Origin: Adineta steineri
Lineage: Eukaryota > Rotifera > Eurotatoria > Adinetida > Adinetidae
Length of the DNA stretch: 64,000 nt
Reading direction: 5' to 3'
Assembly: GCA_905250115.1 (NCBI GenBank)
Contig: CAJNOI010000273.1
Coordinates: 28,832-92,831 of the forward strand
The stretch's first letter is position 1; the number at the start of each line of letters is the position of its first letter. The translations under genes were made by a program, and so were the position numbers. The notes beneath the pieces are model-generated. The model was given only the letters and a program-made list of their open reading frames with translations, was not told where the DNA came from and ran no database searches. Positions 29,906-42,678 of this stretch are shown piece after piece.

Positions 29906-31816
29906 ATGATTATTCATAAATTCTGTCCATGGTGGACTGTCTCTTTATGCTTGCTGATGTTTGTTATCAATAAATCTATGGCTGCTGACAATCCACCATT
30001 CGTTGCTAGACATAGTTTAACTTCAAGTCAATATCAAGATCTGTTTAGTAGTCTTACTCAACAATACTATCGACTTCTTTACATCAGTGGTTATACTGTC
30101 AGCAATGAAGAACGTTTTGCGGCCTATTTTGAAAAATCAAGTGGACCATCACAAATTTGTCGTCATGGAATGAACAGTAGCCAGTATCAACAGGCATTTG
30201 ATGATGCAACTACAAAAAAATACAATCTAGTTCTTGTTAATGGATATACGGACTCCAACGGCGACGATAAATATGTGGCTATCTGGGAGAAACCAGCTGG
30301 CAGTGCACCTTCTTTGGTAGCTCGACATGGAATGACTACTGAACAATATCAAAAAGAATTCAATGACTGGACTGGAAAAGGATTCAGACTAACACACGTT
30401 AGTGGATATGCTTACAAAAATTCAGCACGTTATGCTGCCATTTTTGAAAAAGTTACTAATAGTCCTACCTGGTCTGCACGACATGGACTTACTGCTAACC
30501 AGTATCAAGCTGAATTTAATGCTCAAACGAAAGCAGGTTTCGTTCTTGTTCTAGTTTCTGGCTACTTCGTCAATGGTATCGACTATTATGCTGCTATTTT
30601 CGAGAAAAAAGCAAGTTATCTATGGGTAGCTCGTCATGCGATGAGTAGTAAAACATATCAAGGAGAGTTTACAAATAATCACTATCAAGGTTATCGTCTC
30701 AAAGTTATCTGTGGTTATGCGAAAGGTAACACTGATCTCTATGCTGCCATTTGGGAAAATCCTAACATGAAAGGAAAAGATCTCTCGTTCATTGACAGCC
30801 AGATTCAAGATTATATGAGCAAGAATTCAACTCCAGGTTTATCTATTGCAATTACCTACCAAGAGCGTCTTGTTTTTGCGAAGGGTTTTGGATATGCTGA
30901 TAAGGCAACTAGTGAGGAAGTTCATCCTAATCATCTGTTTCGAATTGCTAGTGTATCTAAATCTATGACTGCTATTGCCATTATGAAACTTATCGAACAA
31001 GGAAAATTTTCACTTAATTCGAAGGTATTTGGTTCATCTGGCCTTCTTGAAACAATATATGGAAGTAAACCTTATGGTCAACGCGTTTTAAATATCACAG
31101 TTAAACATCTTCTTGAACATACCAGTGGATTTTCAAATGATGGTGGTGATCCAATGTTTATGAATACTGATCTCAGTCAGAAAGACTTGATCAGTTGGGT
31201 TCTCGATAATCGAACTCCAAAGAATGTACCTGGAACTACATACGAATATCTTAATTTTGGATATACTCTGCTTGGACGAATTATCGAAAAGAGCTCCGGA
31301 CAAACTTATGAACTCTTTCTTCGCAATCAAATTTTTAATAATGTTTCACAAACTAGTAAGATGTTAATTGGAGGAGACTCCATCGCTGATAAAAAACCGA
31401 ACGAAGTGACATATTATCCAAGTAGTGCGTACAATCTTCTTCTTCGACGTATGGACGCTCATGGTGGATGGATTGCACGACCCATGGATCTTGTATGTAT
31501 TTTGACTAGAACGGACCAATCTAATATTAAACCAGACATTTTAAACAGTAACACAATCACTACAATGTGGACAGGTTCTTCGGCAAATTCTGGATATGGT
31601 AAAGGATGGATTTTGGATAGTACATACAGAGGACATAATGGTGCCATGTCAGGAACAATTGCGTTCTTGGTAAGAAGAAATAATGGCATATCGTATGCAT
31701 TTACAGTAAACATTAGACCCACCGATGATAGCTTTGCATTTAAATGTAAAGCGGTACTGGATGCGATCGTTGATGCTGTGGATACATGGCCTTCATATGA
31801 TCTTTTTGAAAAATAA
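29906..31816 (+). CDS. Secreted tandem-repeat plus class C beta-lactamase-fold serine hydrolase
   Basis: 636 aa, single coding exon. It has a signal peptide (about 1-26, hydrophobic VSLCLLMFVI). Five repeats of about 50 residues follow (about 31-285), each with ARHGMT..QYQ.EF...GYRL..VSGY...RYAAIWEK, the bacterial tandem repeat domain 1 type. From about 295 it is a beta-lactamase/penicillin-binding-protein-fold hydrolase: SxxK at S349-V-S-K352, YxN at Y448-L-N450 and HxG at H577-N-G579. The same order (these repeats, then a beta-lactamase-like domain) is found in fungal polyglycine hydrolases and bacterial proteins. It is probably an extracellular peptidase or esterase rather than an antibiotic-degrading enzyme. 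All catalytic motifs are intact. The prokaryote/fungus-like architecture with no coding introns suggests horizontal acquisition, later given a local CRE/TATA promoter and a 5'-UTR intron. Confidence 0.85.
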   Translation: MIIHKFCPWWTVSLCLLMFVINKSMAADNPPFVARHSLTSSQYQDLFSSLTQQYYRLLYISGYTVSNEERFAAYFEKSSGPSQICRHGMNSSQYQQAFDDATTKKYNLVLVNGYTDSNGDDKYVAIWEKPAGSAPSLVARHGMTTEQYQKEFNDWTGKGFRLTHVSGYAYKNSARYAAIFEKVTNSPTWSARHGLTANQYQAEFNAQTKAGFVLVLVSGYFVNGIDYYAAIFEKKASYLWVARHAMSSKTYQGEFTNNHYQGYRLKVICGYAKGNTDLYAAIWENPNMKGKDLSFIDSQIQDYMSKNSTPGLSIAITYQERLVFAKGFGYADKATSEEVHPNHLFRIASVSKSMTAIAIMKLIEQGKFSLNSKVFGSSGLLETIYGSKPYGQRVLNITVKHLLEHTSGFSNDGGDPMFMNTDLSQKDLISWVLDNRTPKNVPGTTYEYLNFGYTLLGRIIEKSSGQTYELFLRNQIFNNVSQTSKMLIGGDSIADKKPNEVTYYPSSAYNLLLRRMDAHGGWIARPMDLVCILTRTDQSNIKPDILNSNTITTMWTGSSANSGYGKGWILDSTYRGHNGAMSGTIAFLVRRNNGISYAFTVNIRPTDDSFAFKCKAVLDAIVDAVDTWPSYDLFEK

Positions 31817-32147
31817 TTTCAAATGTCATTGACACAAAACTTTTGAAAACAATTCTTATCAAACTTATATATCTACATTGATTCTATTTTTTTTTAATTC
31901 TTTTTCTTTATATATAAATAAACACTTTGTACACTACAACGCGCATTTTGACTTGGAGAGCCAGACGAGTCACCGAGAACAACCATCTCAAGCATTTCTG
32001 GTTTGTTTTTGGTCTTGGTGAATGCTTATATTGAGTAAAAAATTAAGTGTTTTCATCTTCTGTATTATTGATCGAGATTTATTTAAGTTCTAATTTATGA
32101 ATCAAGAAGCGTAAAAAATGCCAAAAAAAGACATACTATTCTTAGAA

Positions 32148-32995
32148 TCAGTTTAGTAATTGTATTTTCAGATCACCTAGTAAATACATGAGCAAGACGA
32201 GCAAAGAAGTTGATTTGTTTCTCTCACCCATATCCTTAATATGATCAATCGATTTTTTAATTATTTCGGAGAGTTTTTTGTTGAATTGTTTAATTCGAGG
32301 TAAATCGGACAACACAGATATATCATTTGGAATTTGATTGATCAATACCTCGTTTTTAATCGGTATCAGTTACCTAGAATTTTTCTTCATTTCACCGATA
32401 ATATCAAATGGTAAAAATAAATGAACATTTTCTCTTTTAACATGAAATAGTACTTCATACGATTGTTTATTATTAGTTGCAAATAAAACAGGTATTGCAA
32501 AATCAGATAAAGATATCTGTCAGACGTCTATTTATCTAAATGGAAATTGTGAATTGTTTCGATTTTTTTATTAAAAGAAAACGATCGTACCATATTTTTC
32601 ATTCCGTAGGAAAATAGCATCAGTTGAAGTAAGTTGTGTACTTCGTGTTTTAAAAACTGAAAAAAGCATGACAGTTCTTCTTACTTAAATATATCTTAGT
32701 GATGTCATATTTCTGTCGGAATCGTATTAAGAAGAAAAGTATATGAATTCCTGTTGTCGAAATTATGCTTATTTTTTGTGATATGATTGTGTAAGATAAA
32801 ATAGTATCTATTAACTGGTATAAAGAAATGAGTTACTGGGATGTGGTATTACCTTTTATGCAGTTGATAACGCCACTGACATCATCAATCAGTTTCATCA
32901 ACTGTCGAAAATAGTTTGGTGTTCTATAATAGTCTTCCACAGTCTTTGTAGACGTGTCAATACAAATTCGAACATAAGTTACGATAAGAGAAACA
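32148..32995 (-). pseudogene. Unrecognised multi-exon gene, frame broken
   Basis: Coding-like exons on the minus strand. About 32995-32865 reads RICIDTSTKTVEDYYRTPNY, then FRQLMKLIDDVSGVINCIK, with a GTAATA donor. About 32661-32585 reads VFKTRSTQLTSTDAIFLRNE. From about 32523 it reads SLSDFAIPVLFATNNKQSYE, then LFHVKRENVHLFLPFDIIGE. From 32345 to 32148 it reads INQIPNDISVLSDLPRIKQF to the stop. The first joins agree in phase, but a stop and frame shift near 32369 separate the last two parts with no room for an intron. It is either a recent pseudogene or an assembly error. The family is not recognised. Confidence 0.4.
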
Positions 32996-34489
32996 TTATT
33001 CTATTTATAACTATATCTATTAATGTATTAAATTTCTGTTCAAAATACGGTTATTCAATTGTTTAAAATATATTATAGAGAATCATTAGGAGAAAAAAAG
33101 AAATTGCATTTATAAAATAAAGTTGATATTTAAAATTACTCCAAATTTTAATTTCTCTTGTTACTTGTATAATTATCTGTATAATCTAAAACTATAGAAA
33201 ATAGATAGATCAAAGAGAACTTATTTTGATCAGATTTGTCATATCTTACACTGTAAATTAGAATAAGATGAAGAAGTAATTTCAATAGTTATAATACAAG
33301 GTAGCTGATACAAATTTTATGAGTTAAGAAGCGAAACTCTGAGAATTCATGAAACTGATTTTGAACTGTTTAATATCGAGAACTATAATCATTTTTTAAA
33401 TAACTCAAGGGCACAATTAGTCAGAAACCTGCAGCTTCTACCGATAAAACGAAATGACACATGGACATCCTTTTATGCAATGTTATATAGAATAAATTTA
33501 TTTCAGATCAACTACGTTTAAAAAATATATCCTGTTGTTAAGACGAAGTTTTGATAAAAACTATGAGAATTCACAAAAAATATAGAGAAATTCATCTTTT
33601 TCGAGAAAGAGGATATTATTTATAATCCTCATCTTGAGTTAGATTAACAAGTATATTGATAATCAATACCTGCCATGAACCAAAAATTGATTAAAAATAC
33701 ATCAGTTTGAATTAGCTGCTTTCTATTTTCATTTAACATTTTTGTTTTTTTCCTATTAATTTGTTGTTTAGATTATACAAAGAAACGGATGTAATATGAT
33801 ACTAAGAAATACAATTTAAGTTTTTTAATATTGTTTTTTTTTTATTTAACTGTGTTATTGATCATTGAAAAAATAAAACACTTTTAAGTAATTTTGTTTA
33901 CTCAAGGGAAATTCAAATTCAATAATGTGTTAAATAACAAAATCAACTTTTCAACTTTGTCTGTAAGAAACATTCTTTTCTGATAGTCTTTTCGAATATT
34001 GTAAAACGATTTATTCCATATGTAAATCTATTTAGTCAAATCATTAGACATCAAAGTCAACAGTAATGATTAATGTTAATTGTATTCGATGGTTTGGTAG
34101 ATTTCTAAGAACATTCTAATGTTTCGTTATTCTCTTCTGTTTTTCTAACTATCTGATTATTCTTAGCATAATGTTTCACTCATATATCTCTCTTGTATAA
34201 CTAATTTATTTTTGTTTTTCTCTATGCTATTCTAACAGATAGATATTTGCTATCAAATAATTATCCCCTTAGAAATATTGAGATCAAAAGGTTTACACTA
34301 TATAAATCATTATATAACACATATTCTATTAAATCATTTGATACGATAGAAAGATTAATAAATGTAAATCAATATTTCATTATTTTGATAAAAAACTTCA
34401 ATATAATTCTCGGATAGAATAACAATCAAGATAAAAAAAACCCTCAGTATATTTATTCGAACAAAAATCATTTACATTCATACAACAAA
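32996..34489. other. Intergenic 1.5 kb, no gene recognised
   Basis: AT-rich; nothing coding or repetitive is evident beyond the possible upstream part of the broken gene. Confidence 0.5.
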
Positions 34490-34846
34490 ATGATTCAAAA
34501 TTATTGCTTCGTACTATTATTCGTTTGTTTAACATGTACATTTATTAATGGAGAAACTATTTCTCAATCAAATGTTATTGTTCGTGTCAGTAACATGACT
34601 GAATCAATGAAACAAGATGCAGTACGTATTACTAAACAAGCATTTATTAAATTTAATGGATATTCAGAGAAATCTCGTTCAACATTAGCGAAATATATTC
34701 GTTTTGAATTCGATAAATTACATACTCCATCATGGCAATGTATACTCGGAAAAGATTTTGCACTTTCAATTACTACCGAAAATCAAAAACGTATTATACT
34801 TGATGTTGGTAAAGTTGCTGTACTTATTTTTAAAGGAAAATGTTAA
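34490..34846 (+). CDS. LC8-type dynein light chain homologue with signal peptide
   Basis: 118 aa, single exon. Residues 1-21 (CFVLLFVCLTCTFINGE) form a signal peptide that ordinary LC8 lacks. The rest aligns along the whole LC8 fold: MTESMKQDAVRITKQAF, then AKYIRFEFDKLHTPSWQCIL, then VGKVAVLIFKGKC at the end. LC8 is normally a cytosolic homodimer hub for dynein and many partners. Here, at LC8 positions, H55 (dimer interface) is Gln, G63 is Ala and Y65 is Ser, while T67 and E69 are kept, so the peptide groove is altered. A secreted LC8 has presumably lost its dynein role. Fold call is firm; location is predicted. Confidence 0.8.
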   Translation: MIQNYCFVLLFVCLTCTFINGETISQSNVIVRVSNMTESMKQDAVRITKQAFIKFNGYSEKSRSTLAKYIRFEFDKLHTPSWQCILGKDFALSITTENQKRIILDVGKVAVLIFKGKC

Positions 34847-34921
34847 ATTTTAATTTTCAATAAAAAGAAAGAAAACAATAAGAATTATTTTAAGGTTGAT
34901 TTTTTTTATTGAACACAAACG

Positions 34922-34948
34922 TACACACACACACACACACGCACACAC
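34922..34948. repeat. (CA)n microsatellite
   Basis: About 13 CA dinucleotides, one interrupted by GC, between the LC8-like gene and the RhoGEF 3' end. Confidence 0.9.
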
Positions 34949-35061
34949 AAAGGTAAATACAACGAAAGAAAGAAAGAAAAAAAAGATGAAGATATAAATC
35001 ATTGCTGACCAGCAGCATAATGTTTATATATATATATTTATATACATACAAAAATTCTCTT

Positions 35062-38000
35062 TCATAGTTGCCAAACTATCACATGAGAAAGAGCATCATC
35101 TTTACCCAATGTTTCATCATTATTTGCATAATCTTCAAAACCATCTCCAATACTAAGTACAACAGTTTTAACACTTGTTGTTTCTTCTGACGTTGAAAGA
35201 ATTGTTGTATCAGTTGATATTATAAATCGCACAGGTCCAGCATGACCAAATGATAAACCTTTTAATTGAAGTGAATTTGCTGTTACTTTATTATTTCCTG
35301 AATCAATTAATTGTGGTACAGAAATATTTATTAGTACACCAGCACTTGTACCAACCCATAAAGTTTCTTTACAAATATGAAGAGCACTGACACGTAAACA
35401 ACCTAATTTATGAGCTCGAATTATATCATCACATACTAAATTAAAAAAAAAATCTTTGATTTATTAGTATTTCTTTTTTTCTTTTAAATTCAATTAACCT
35501 TGAAGTTTTTGTGTAACTGCTGTTCTTATACTTGTTTCAAGTAGACAAACAAAATGTGTTGCATGATAAAGACGAATTTCATGTGAACCTTGAGATGCAA
35601 TCCATACATAATGCATTGATGAACCACCTGTAGCTATACTACATATATGACGATGGCAATCATCAACAACAAATGAATGCTAAAATTAATTTTTGTTTTT
35701 ATAGAGAGATTAGAAAAGAATGAATATTTATTTTACTTCAACATTTAATGAATTTGGACAAACAACAAATATTCGATCTCGTATAGCACACCATAACTTT
35801 CCAGCAGCTAATGCCATAACAGATATTGGATCAATATTATCTCCATCATCATTATCATTTTGTCCACTACCATGTCGAATGGAATCTTCTTCAATTGATC
35901 GAATTGTTGGACAATCTAAATCCCAACGACCACCTAAAATAAATGTATATTTTTTCCTTCGATTTAAATTCTATATAATATATTTACTTAAATCTCGACG
36001 AAAAACACATAATTCACCATGACTCAATGCAACAAATACTTTATTGTCAGTATATCTAAATTGATTTTAAAAATAAAATATATGTCCACAGTCATAAATT
36101 AAAAACATACAAGATGGAATGAATTGGAGAACCAAGTTGTTTTACAATACGACTTTTACGTGCAACTGTTTTCATTGTTTCTGTACATTGAAATATTAAT
36201 ATTCTAGAAAAGAAGTTTTTTATATATATATCATATTGAAATAAGATAAAATTCTAATTTACATTCCATCATCAGTTCCTAACCACATTGTTGCTTCTCT
36301 TGTATCTTGTTGTTCATTATTTAAATCACTTTCTAATAGAATACATTGTTGTGATGGTAATGTTTGATCCAATGAAAAAAAATCATCATTATTATTTATT
36401 GTTGGTGTATCTTCTTCATCACTTGAATCAATATCAAAAAATGATTCAACTGTTGGTTGAACATCTAAAGTTTTTAATATGGAATTTGTTTCTTGTTTAG
36501 GAATAATTTCTTCATGTTTATGTTCTTGTCTTTCTTCTCCTTCGACGTCATGTTTTTGTTTATGTTGATGATGATGATGATGACGATGTTTAATACTACT
36601 TCCTGTTCGTCGACCTTTATGTGATGGAACATAAGCAACACAATTAATACGTGATGATATGACTGTATTGCAGGCTTTTAATGTTACATTAGGTTGAACA
36701 TTAACTAAACATACTTGACCTTCTGAATTACAAATACATATATCACCTAATGATAATCGAGGAGCACCACAGGAAAACTAAATAATTATTTTTATAAGAA
36801 GAAAAAAAAGCAAACTATATAAGATTAATGATTTTTTTTGTTTCAACAAACTTGACTTCCTGATCGACTATGTGGAAGAGTAAGAACATGTTGAAAACTA
36901 ATATTTCGTCGTCCTGCTGCAACTTCGACTAATACAAAGAAGAAGACGAAGATTAAATAAGATAAATATTATTATTATTCAACATACAAAGAGCTTTCTT
37001 TGTTTCAAGAAAGTTTCTTTCCCATGTTGCTCGATGTTCAGACGATGAAAATAGAACATCGATTGTTTCCGTACGTTCTCTATATAAAAAAACATATTAT
37101 TACTAAATCAATCAAAGAAACTTTATTTAAATACGTTGTATGTATTATTAATTGAATATTATTTGGTTTTAATTGAGCATTATCAATAAGACTCGGTTCA
37201 GGACTTGCTGTCCTTACACTTGCTAAAGATGTTGTTTCATCTGTTATATGTTTATTAATTGAATGAAGAGTTTCTTTTAAAGATTCATCTAATTGCTAAA
37301 AACAAGAAAAAAAGAAACGTTCGTTCGAAGAAACAAAATAATTTCATAATTACTTGATGAGGTATAGTTATGGTTTTAGCTAAATCAGTCATATGTCCAA
37401 GAGTAACAACATCATCTTCTAAATGTCGATATTTTTCTCCACTAGCACTTGCTGTTGAAAGAGATTTGATCATTGATGGTGGTGTTCCTCTTTTTTTCAA
37501 ATGATCTATTATAGAAAATTATGTAAAGAAATGTACGCAAAATATTTTACGCTTCATATGACATTTTTGTCTTTCTGTCTTTATAAATAGATTTCGAAAG
37601 CGTGAAATCGTTTCGTTGATATTCTTTCAGCACCAATAGAACCATGAGATAATATAATATACGCTCGACAGGAATTTACACAACGTTACACATATATATT
37701 CTATAGCGCGGAACAATTCTGTTCATTTTAACTACTTTTCCATCGTTATTAATTCAAGAACATCATAGAAACTAATATTTTAATTGTAAACCAAATCTAT
37801 TGGATAGTAACAGATATAAATAGTCAAATTCTGCTTTTTTTTCGAACTATTTCTTATACGATAGATGATAATCTCATAAGATGCTTCTTTCATAGTTCTT
37901 ATGCTAGTACTCATACTCATTCTAAGAAAATATCTTGATATTATCTGAAACTCAAGGTCTAATAAATGACCATAATCCGCTGATTAGTTTTTCTCTTTCT

Positions 38001-41000
38001 TCGATTACCATCATTAATTTTATAATTTACCTGCAGCTAAATCAAGACTTTCTAAAGAAATCTTCATAATTAATTTATGTTTAGCATTATCAATATATTG
38101 TTTTCCCGATGGAGAATTTCTAGAATAAATAATAGTTTATAAGAAAAAGCAAAACAAATTCTAACATACACAATAAATGAAGTAGTAGATTTTTTTGTTA
38201 ATGTTCCACTTCTTCGTTTACAACTTGTTATAATAATTAAATCATTAAATAAAAAAATACATCGATCTTTTTTTAATCCTGATACAGATTGAATTGTAAC
38301 AACATCATGACGAATATAATATCGATCAGCTGTAACTAACTACAAAAATACAACATCAAAATGTATTTTCAAATGGCAAATAAAACTACAAACATCAGTT
38401 AAATTTTCAATCATATCTTGAACAACTTCTAATGAATTATTTGTAACAGTTAATTCAGTTGAACCAACATCTTTTTGTACTTGATCAATTTGTTCAGCTA
38501 ATGAATGTATTTCTGATTGTGCTTTAAGCAATAATTGATAATCCGGATGATTTAAATTTGTACATTTAAGAAAATCTTTTATATATAATTCATATCTTGG
38601 AATACGTTGCACCGGTTGAATTATTAAATCTCTTAATGTTAATCGTCCACGATGTATACGTGCTTGTTGTTCAAGAAATTTATTAAATGATGATGAATCT
38701 CGACAAAGACGAATGGCTATTTGAGCTGTTTTATAATTATTAACAAAACTTGTATAAGTTTCAATCACTGATATTCGTGTAAACTATAGAATTAAAACAA
38801 AAAAATTATAAGAAAACGTTTCTTTTTTCTTACCATTTGTAATAAAAGATCACCAACAGTTTGCTTATTATCCCATTGAGATAATTTTTGTGATAGCGAT
38901 ATAAGAAATGCCTGATAAGAACAAAAAGCAACGTTTTTAAATTAAGTAATACAATCAATTCGAATTACCGTATGATGTATATGTATTTCAGGGACTTTAT
39001 AAAAAATATCATTAACAAGATCATTTGAAATAACTGCTTTATCTTTCATTGGTAAATAATATTTCTAAAAGAGAAGAAGAAAAATTTTTTTATTTATTTG
39101 ATATTATAGCCTATGTCAACAAATTAGAATATTTCTCATTTTACAATGTAAACATTTAATTAAAAAGATCTCTTATTTAATAAGAAAGAAAAACAAGAAT
39201 TTATTTACCGTAACAAGATTTTTAAGTGCTTCAACATATGATTTTTCTGTATCATACATTTGCATAGCAATAGCTTTTCGTTTAGCCTAAAACAAAAAAG
39301 AAGAAGTTGTATGAGATATTAATTGTAATTATGATTGATTAAGAATAAGAAATGAGAACCTGTTGCCAACGACATTCTTGTTGAGGAGCGGAATGATGAC
39401 GTCTAACTGCATAAAATGTAAAATTTGATGATATTGATCGATCGTTAGCAATAGGAGTTGATGCACGGATTAAAGGAGGTGAATGTGATGTCTTTTGATC
39501 CGACATGATGTGGATCACATTTGACATTCCATATATAAATATGATGTGTTTGTTATGTTGTCGTTAGATAGACTCATAAGATGGTTATAAGCTGATAGAA
39601 GAGAAGAAGAAGAAGAAGAAGGGGAAGAAAAAAAACGATGCAAAGGCATTTCTATCGACGATCTGATAATTTCTTCTTTTAGTAGTTAGTATGCCATGAT
39701 AAAGCGTAATAAGGAAAAGAGAAAAGAACATGTGCATACCTCGTTCTTGTCGTCAATCGTTCCACTAGACGTAGGAGTCAACCCTGTGAGTGATGTACTA
39801 CTTAGTATAGTACCACTTGTTGATAATCCACAAGTTTCTTCGATATTAATTACAGGCTCAGTTCTTTCTCTATCATTCGAACAAGTACTTAATTCAGGTG
39901 TTGATTGACATGTTGCATCTTCGTTTGATTTGATTTCGTTTGAAGAATTTTTTATTAAATTATTATTTGTTGAACTATTAAATGTATGACTACGTTTAAC
40001 TGATGCTGGACTATTATTTCGACTTGATGATGAATCTCGATTAGCATCAACAAATTCAAAACGACCAATTGGTTCCTATATATATATATATATTGAAAGA
40101 ATATTTTTTTAGAATAAAATTTTATTTACTTGATATTTTTTATGAACAATAACTGGTCGAAAGGGACTTAAAGATTTCGGTGGAAGAATATCAATTGGTG
40201 TTGGTGATAATGGTTTTCTTTCAATAGGTAAATCTCTATCAAGTTGAGGAATAATTGTAGATTGATTTAATGTATGACGTCGATTTAATTCACTAATAAG
40301 ATCAAGTAATGGTCGACGATCAAATGTTTCTTCTTCATCAAATTTTGTTGGTGTTGTAAGATTTTCTGAAACAAAATTCGATATCATCGATGAATAGGAT
40401 TCATCATTTGGTATTGATGGATAGGAAAATTGTGTTTGAATATTTTTTTCAAGTTCACTTCCTTGTGGTGATGAACTAACACTAACACGAACACGTTGTA
40501 TAGAACTACTTGAAGTTTGTCGTTGTTTTGGTTGTACATTAATATGATTTGGTGTTGTTTCAGTTTTAATAATTCGTGTAACGATAGATGGTGATGTTGA
40601 TGTTGATTTTGTTTTTGTACATATTTTATCTTCTTGTGTTGTTTTAACTTCAATTTTTCTATTATAACTATTTGTTTTAACTTCAAATGATATTTGTTTT
40701 TCTTTTATTATTGGATTAGATTTTTCTTGTAGAATATTTTGATTTGGTATTGAATGTGATTCAGTTGGTAAAAATTTAATATTTGACATAGTTCGTATAC
40801 GACGTAATGGAACATAGATTGATGTTTGCTTTTTGATTAATTGTGGATAACTATGAATACGACGAAGTTTTATTTTTGAACTAAAAATAAGAGAGATAAG
40901 AAGACGGAAAAAAACAATTTTCTATACTAACTTTGGTAAATGAACAGATTTTATTTTAATTTGTTGTTGTTGACGAACATTGGAAGATAAATGATCGTCG

Positions 41001-42678
41001 TTTTTTTTAAACGATCGATCGTTTATTTTTTCAATTGTATGATCCGTTTTTGTTGAAATTTGTTTATTACATTTATTATCAAAATTATTTTCAAGTGCTT
41101 TACGTTCTAATTCAAGTAAACGTTGTGTAAAACGTTTTAAACGAGCATATGCTGTTGTTGTGGAATTTAATGATGAATTATATTCATCAAATGATGATGA
41201 TGATGGTGATACTGTTCGACTACGAAACCACCACGAATTACGATAACGTGAAAGATATAATGGATTTGTTCGATTTAAATTTATATGATCAGTTGAACTT
41301 GCGGAATAAACTCTTTCACGTCGATCATATTGTAAATTATCTAATTGTCCATTTGATAAACGAATCTTTGAAATAAGACAACAGAAGAAAATACTTGTTC
41401 AGATTAATATATAGCAAATGATTTTGTTTATAGTGAATGTTACTTAGTATAAAATAAAAATCAATATAGAGAAAAGAGAAAGAAGAGAATAGAAATAATT
41501 ACGCTGCCTGTTGTTACATATACAAGAGAGAAATCTCATCGGTACAAACAGTATGTGATCAACAAGAAGCAAAAAGAGAGAGAGAGAGCTTTCTCGTCGT
41601 TCGTTCGTTCTGTATCATCATAGATTACCAAATGTCGATACATATGCCGAGCTGCTCGTCCTGATAGCTTAGCCAAGAGCACTGTCAAAAATGGTCGATT
41701 GAGGGGGACGGGTTTAACATCATTCTGCTGTTGCTGCCATTTAGTAAGAAACACTTTTTTTTTTCTCTCTCTCCTTCTTCTCGATTTTCTTTTTTTTCTC
41801 TTGCTGATATCTGCTCGTCGTCTTATGTATATCTGTAAATGATGAGCTTAGAGAAGAAACATACAATCGCCAGTAGCAGCGGTGTGCTCTTTTGTTTTGC
41901 TCTTCGTCAGGGTCGTCAACATCATCAATGATTGTTGTTACCGACAAAGAAATAACTTAGAAAAAAAAAGGAAAAATATATATCAGCACATACTAAATTT
42001 ATCCCTCGAGTAAAAACATGAGATCAATCAAATTCAATGTCATCTAGTCTATATAATCCTATAAATTTATATAGAAACAAAAAAAGAAAAAAACGAAGAG
42101 ATATTTATTATTAATGTTGTTAATTTAGATCGAATTAATGAAAAGTAACAAGTTTCTTATCGAGAATTTAATGATAATATTATTCAATAAAGACAAAAAA
42201 AACAAGACAGATAAGAATAAAAGACAAAAAAATAAATTTACGCCTTATTTTTCTGTCAATCGACGCGCGCATATATTTAGCCCTCAAGTAGATATGAGTC
42301 AAAGGATAAATAGATATATGTCGAAAAAAGATTATGATTAACGAGACTTAACAACAAATTTTCTGGCTTTATATTCACACGTGTTACTTATGGACATACA
42401 AAATATATAATTATCTAAATTTGTTTCTTTCCCCTTTTTTATTTTTATATTTTTTAACTTACAGAAAATCTTCGTCGCCAATTAATATTTGTCACGTACA
42501 GACATTTATCGATATCTTCATTAGATAAAAAAGATGTTAATGAACTTGTTAATGGACGAGTATTTTCAGCATCCTCATCATCATCATCATCGTCGTCAGA
42601 AGTCATTGAAGACAATGATCCATCACCTTGTGCTTGATCATCATCAGTATTGTCTGACAAAAGAAGTCGATCGTCCAT
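35062..42678 (-). CDS. ARHGEF17: Rho guanine nucleotide exchange factor, ARHGEF17-like
   Basis: Many exons, mostly with short introns. N-terminal exons are 42678-42463, 41365-40932, 40880-40130 and 40075-39740 (disordered, Ser/Thr/Asn-rich, with an acidic run SDDDDDDDEDAEN). The DH domain covers about 39286-38394, from DTEKSYVEALKNLVT to LIIQPVQRIPRYELY, the signature GEF helix. The PH domain starts at 38339 (RYYIRHDVVTIQSVSG, FLFNDLIIITSC). The C-terminal region contains MWLGTDDG (about 36290) and VALSHGELCVF, then LWVGTSAGVL, and ends SHVIVWQL. This DH-PH plus C-terminal propeller-like layout with the SH.IVWQ end fits ARHGEF17 better than ARHGEF10. It would activate Rho-family GTPases. The join near 39491 has a weak acceptor, and an in-frame ATG at about 39506 may start a shorter isoform lacking the disordered N-terminus. 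Exon edges in the 3' half were only partly traced. Confidence 0.8.

Noticed and set aside
31935..32040. Less AT-rich stretch whose reverse strand reads EMLEMVVLGDSSGSPSQNA
   Set aside because: It reads like a short exon, but no family, start or matching splice partner could be shown; kept only as a note.
41536..41947. Minus-strand open frames between RhoGEF exons 1 and 2
   Set aside because: No domain; they lie in the long first intron and include homopolymer-derived Lys/Ser runs.
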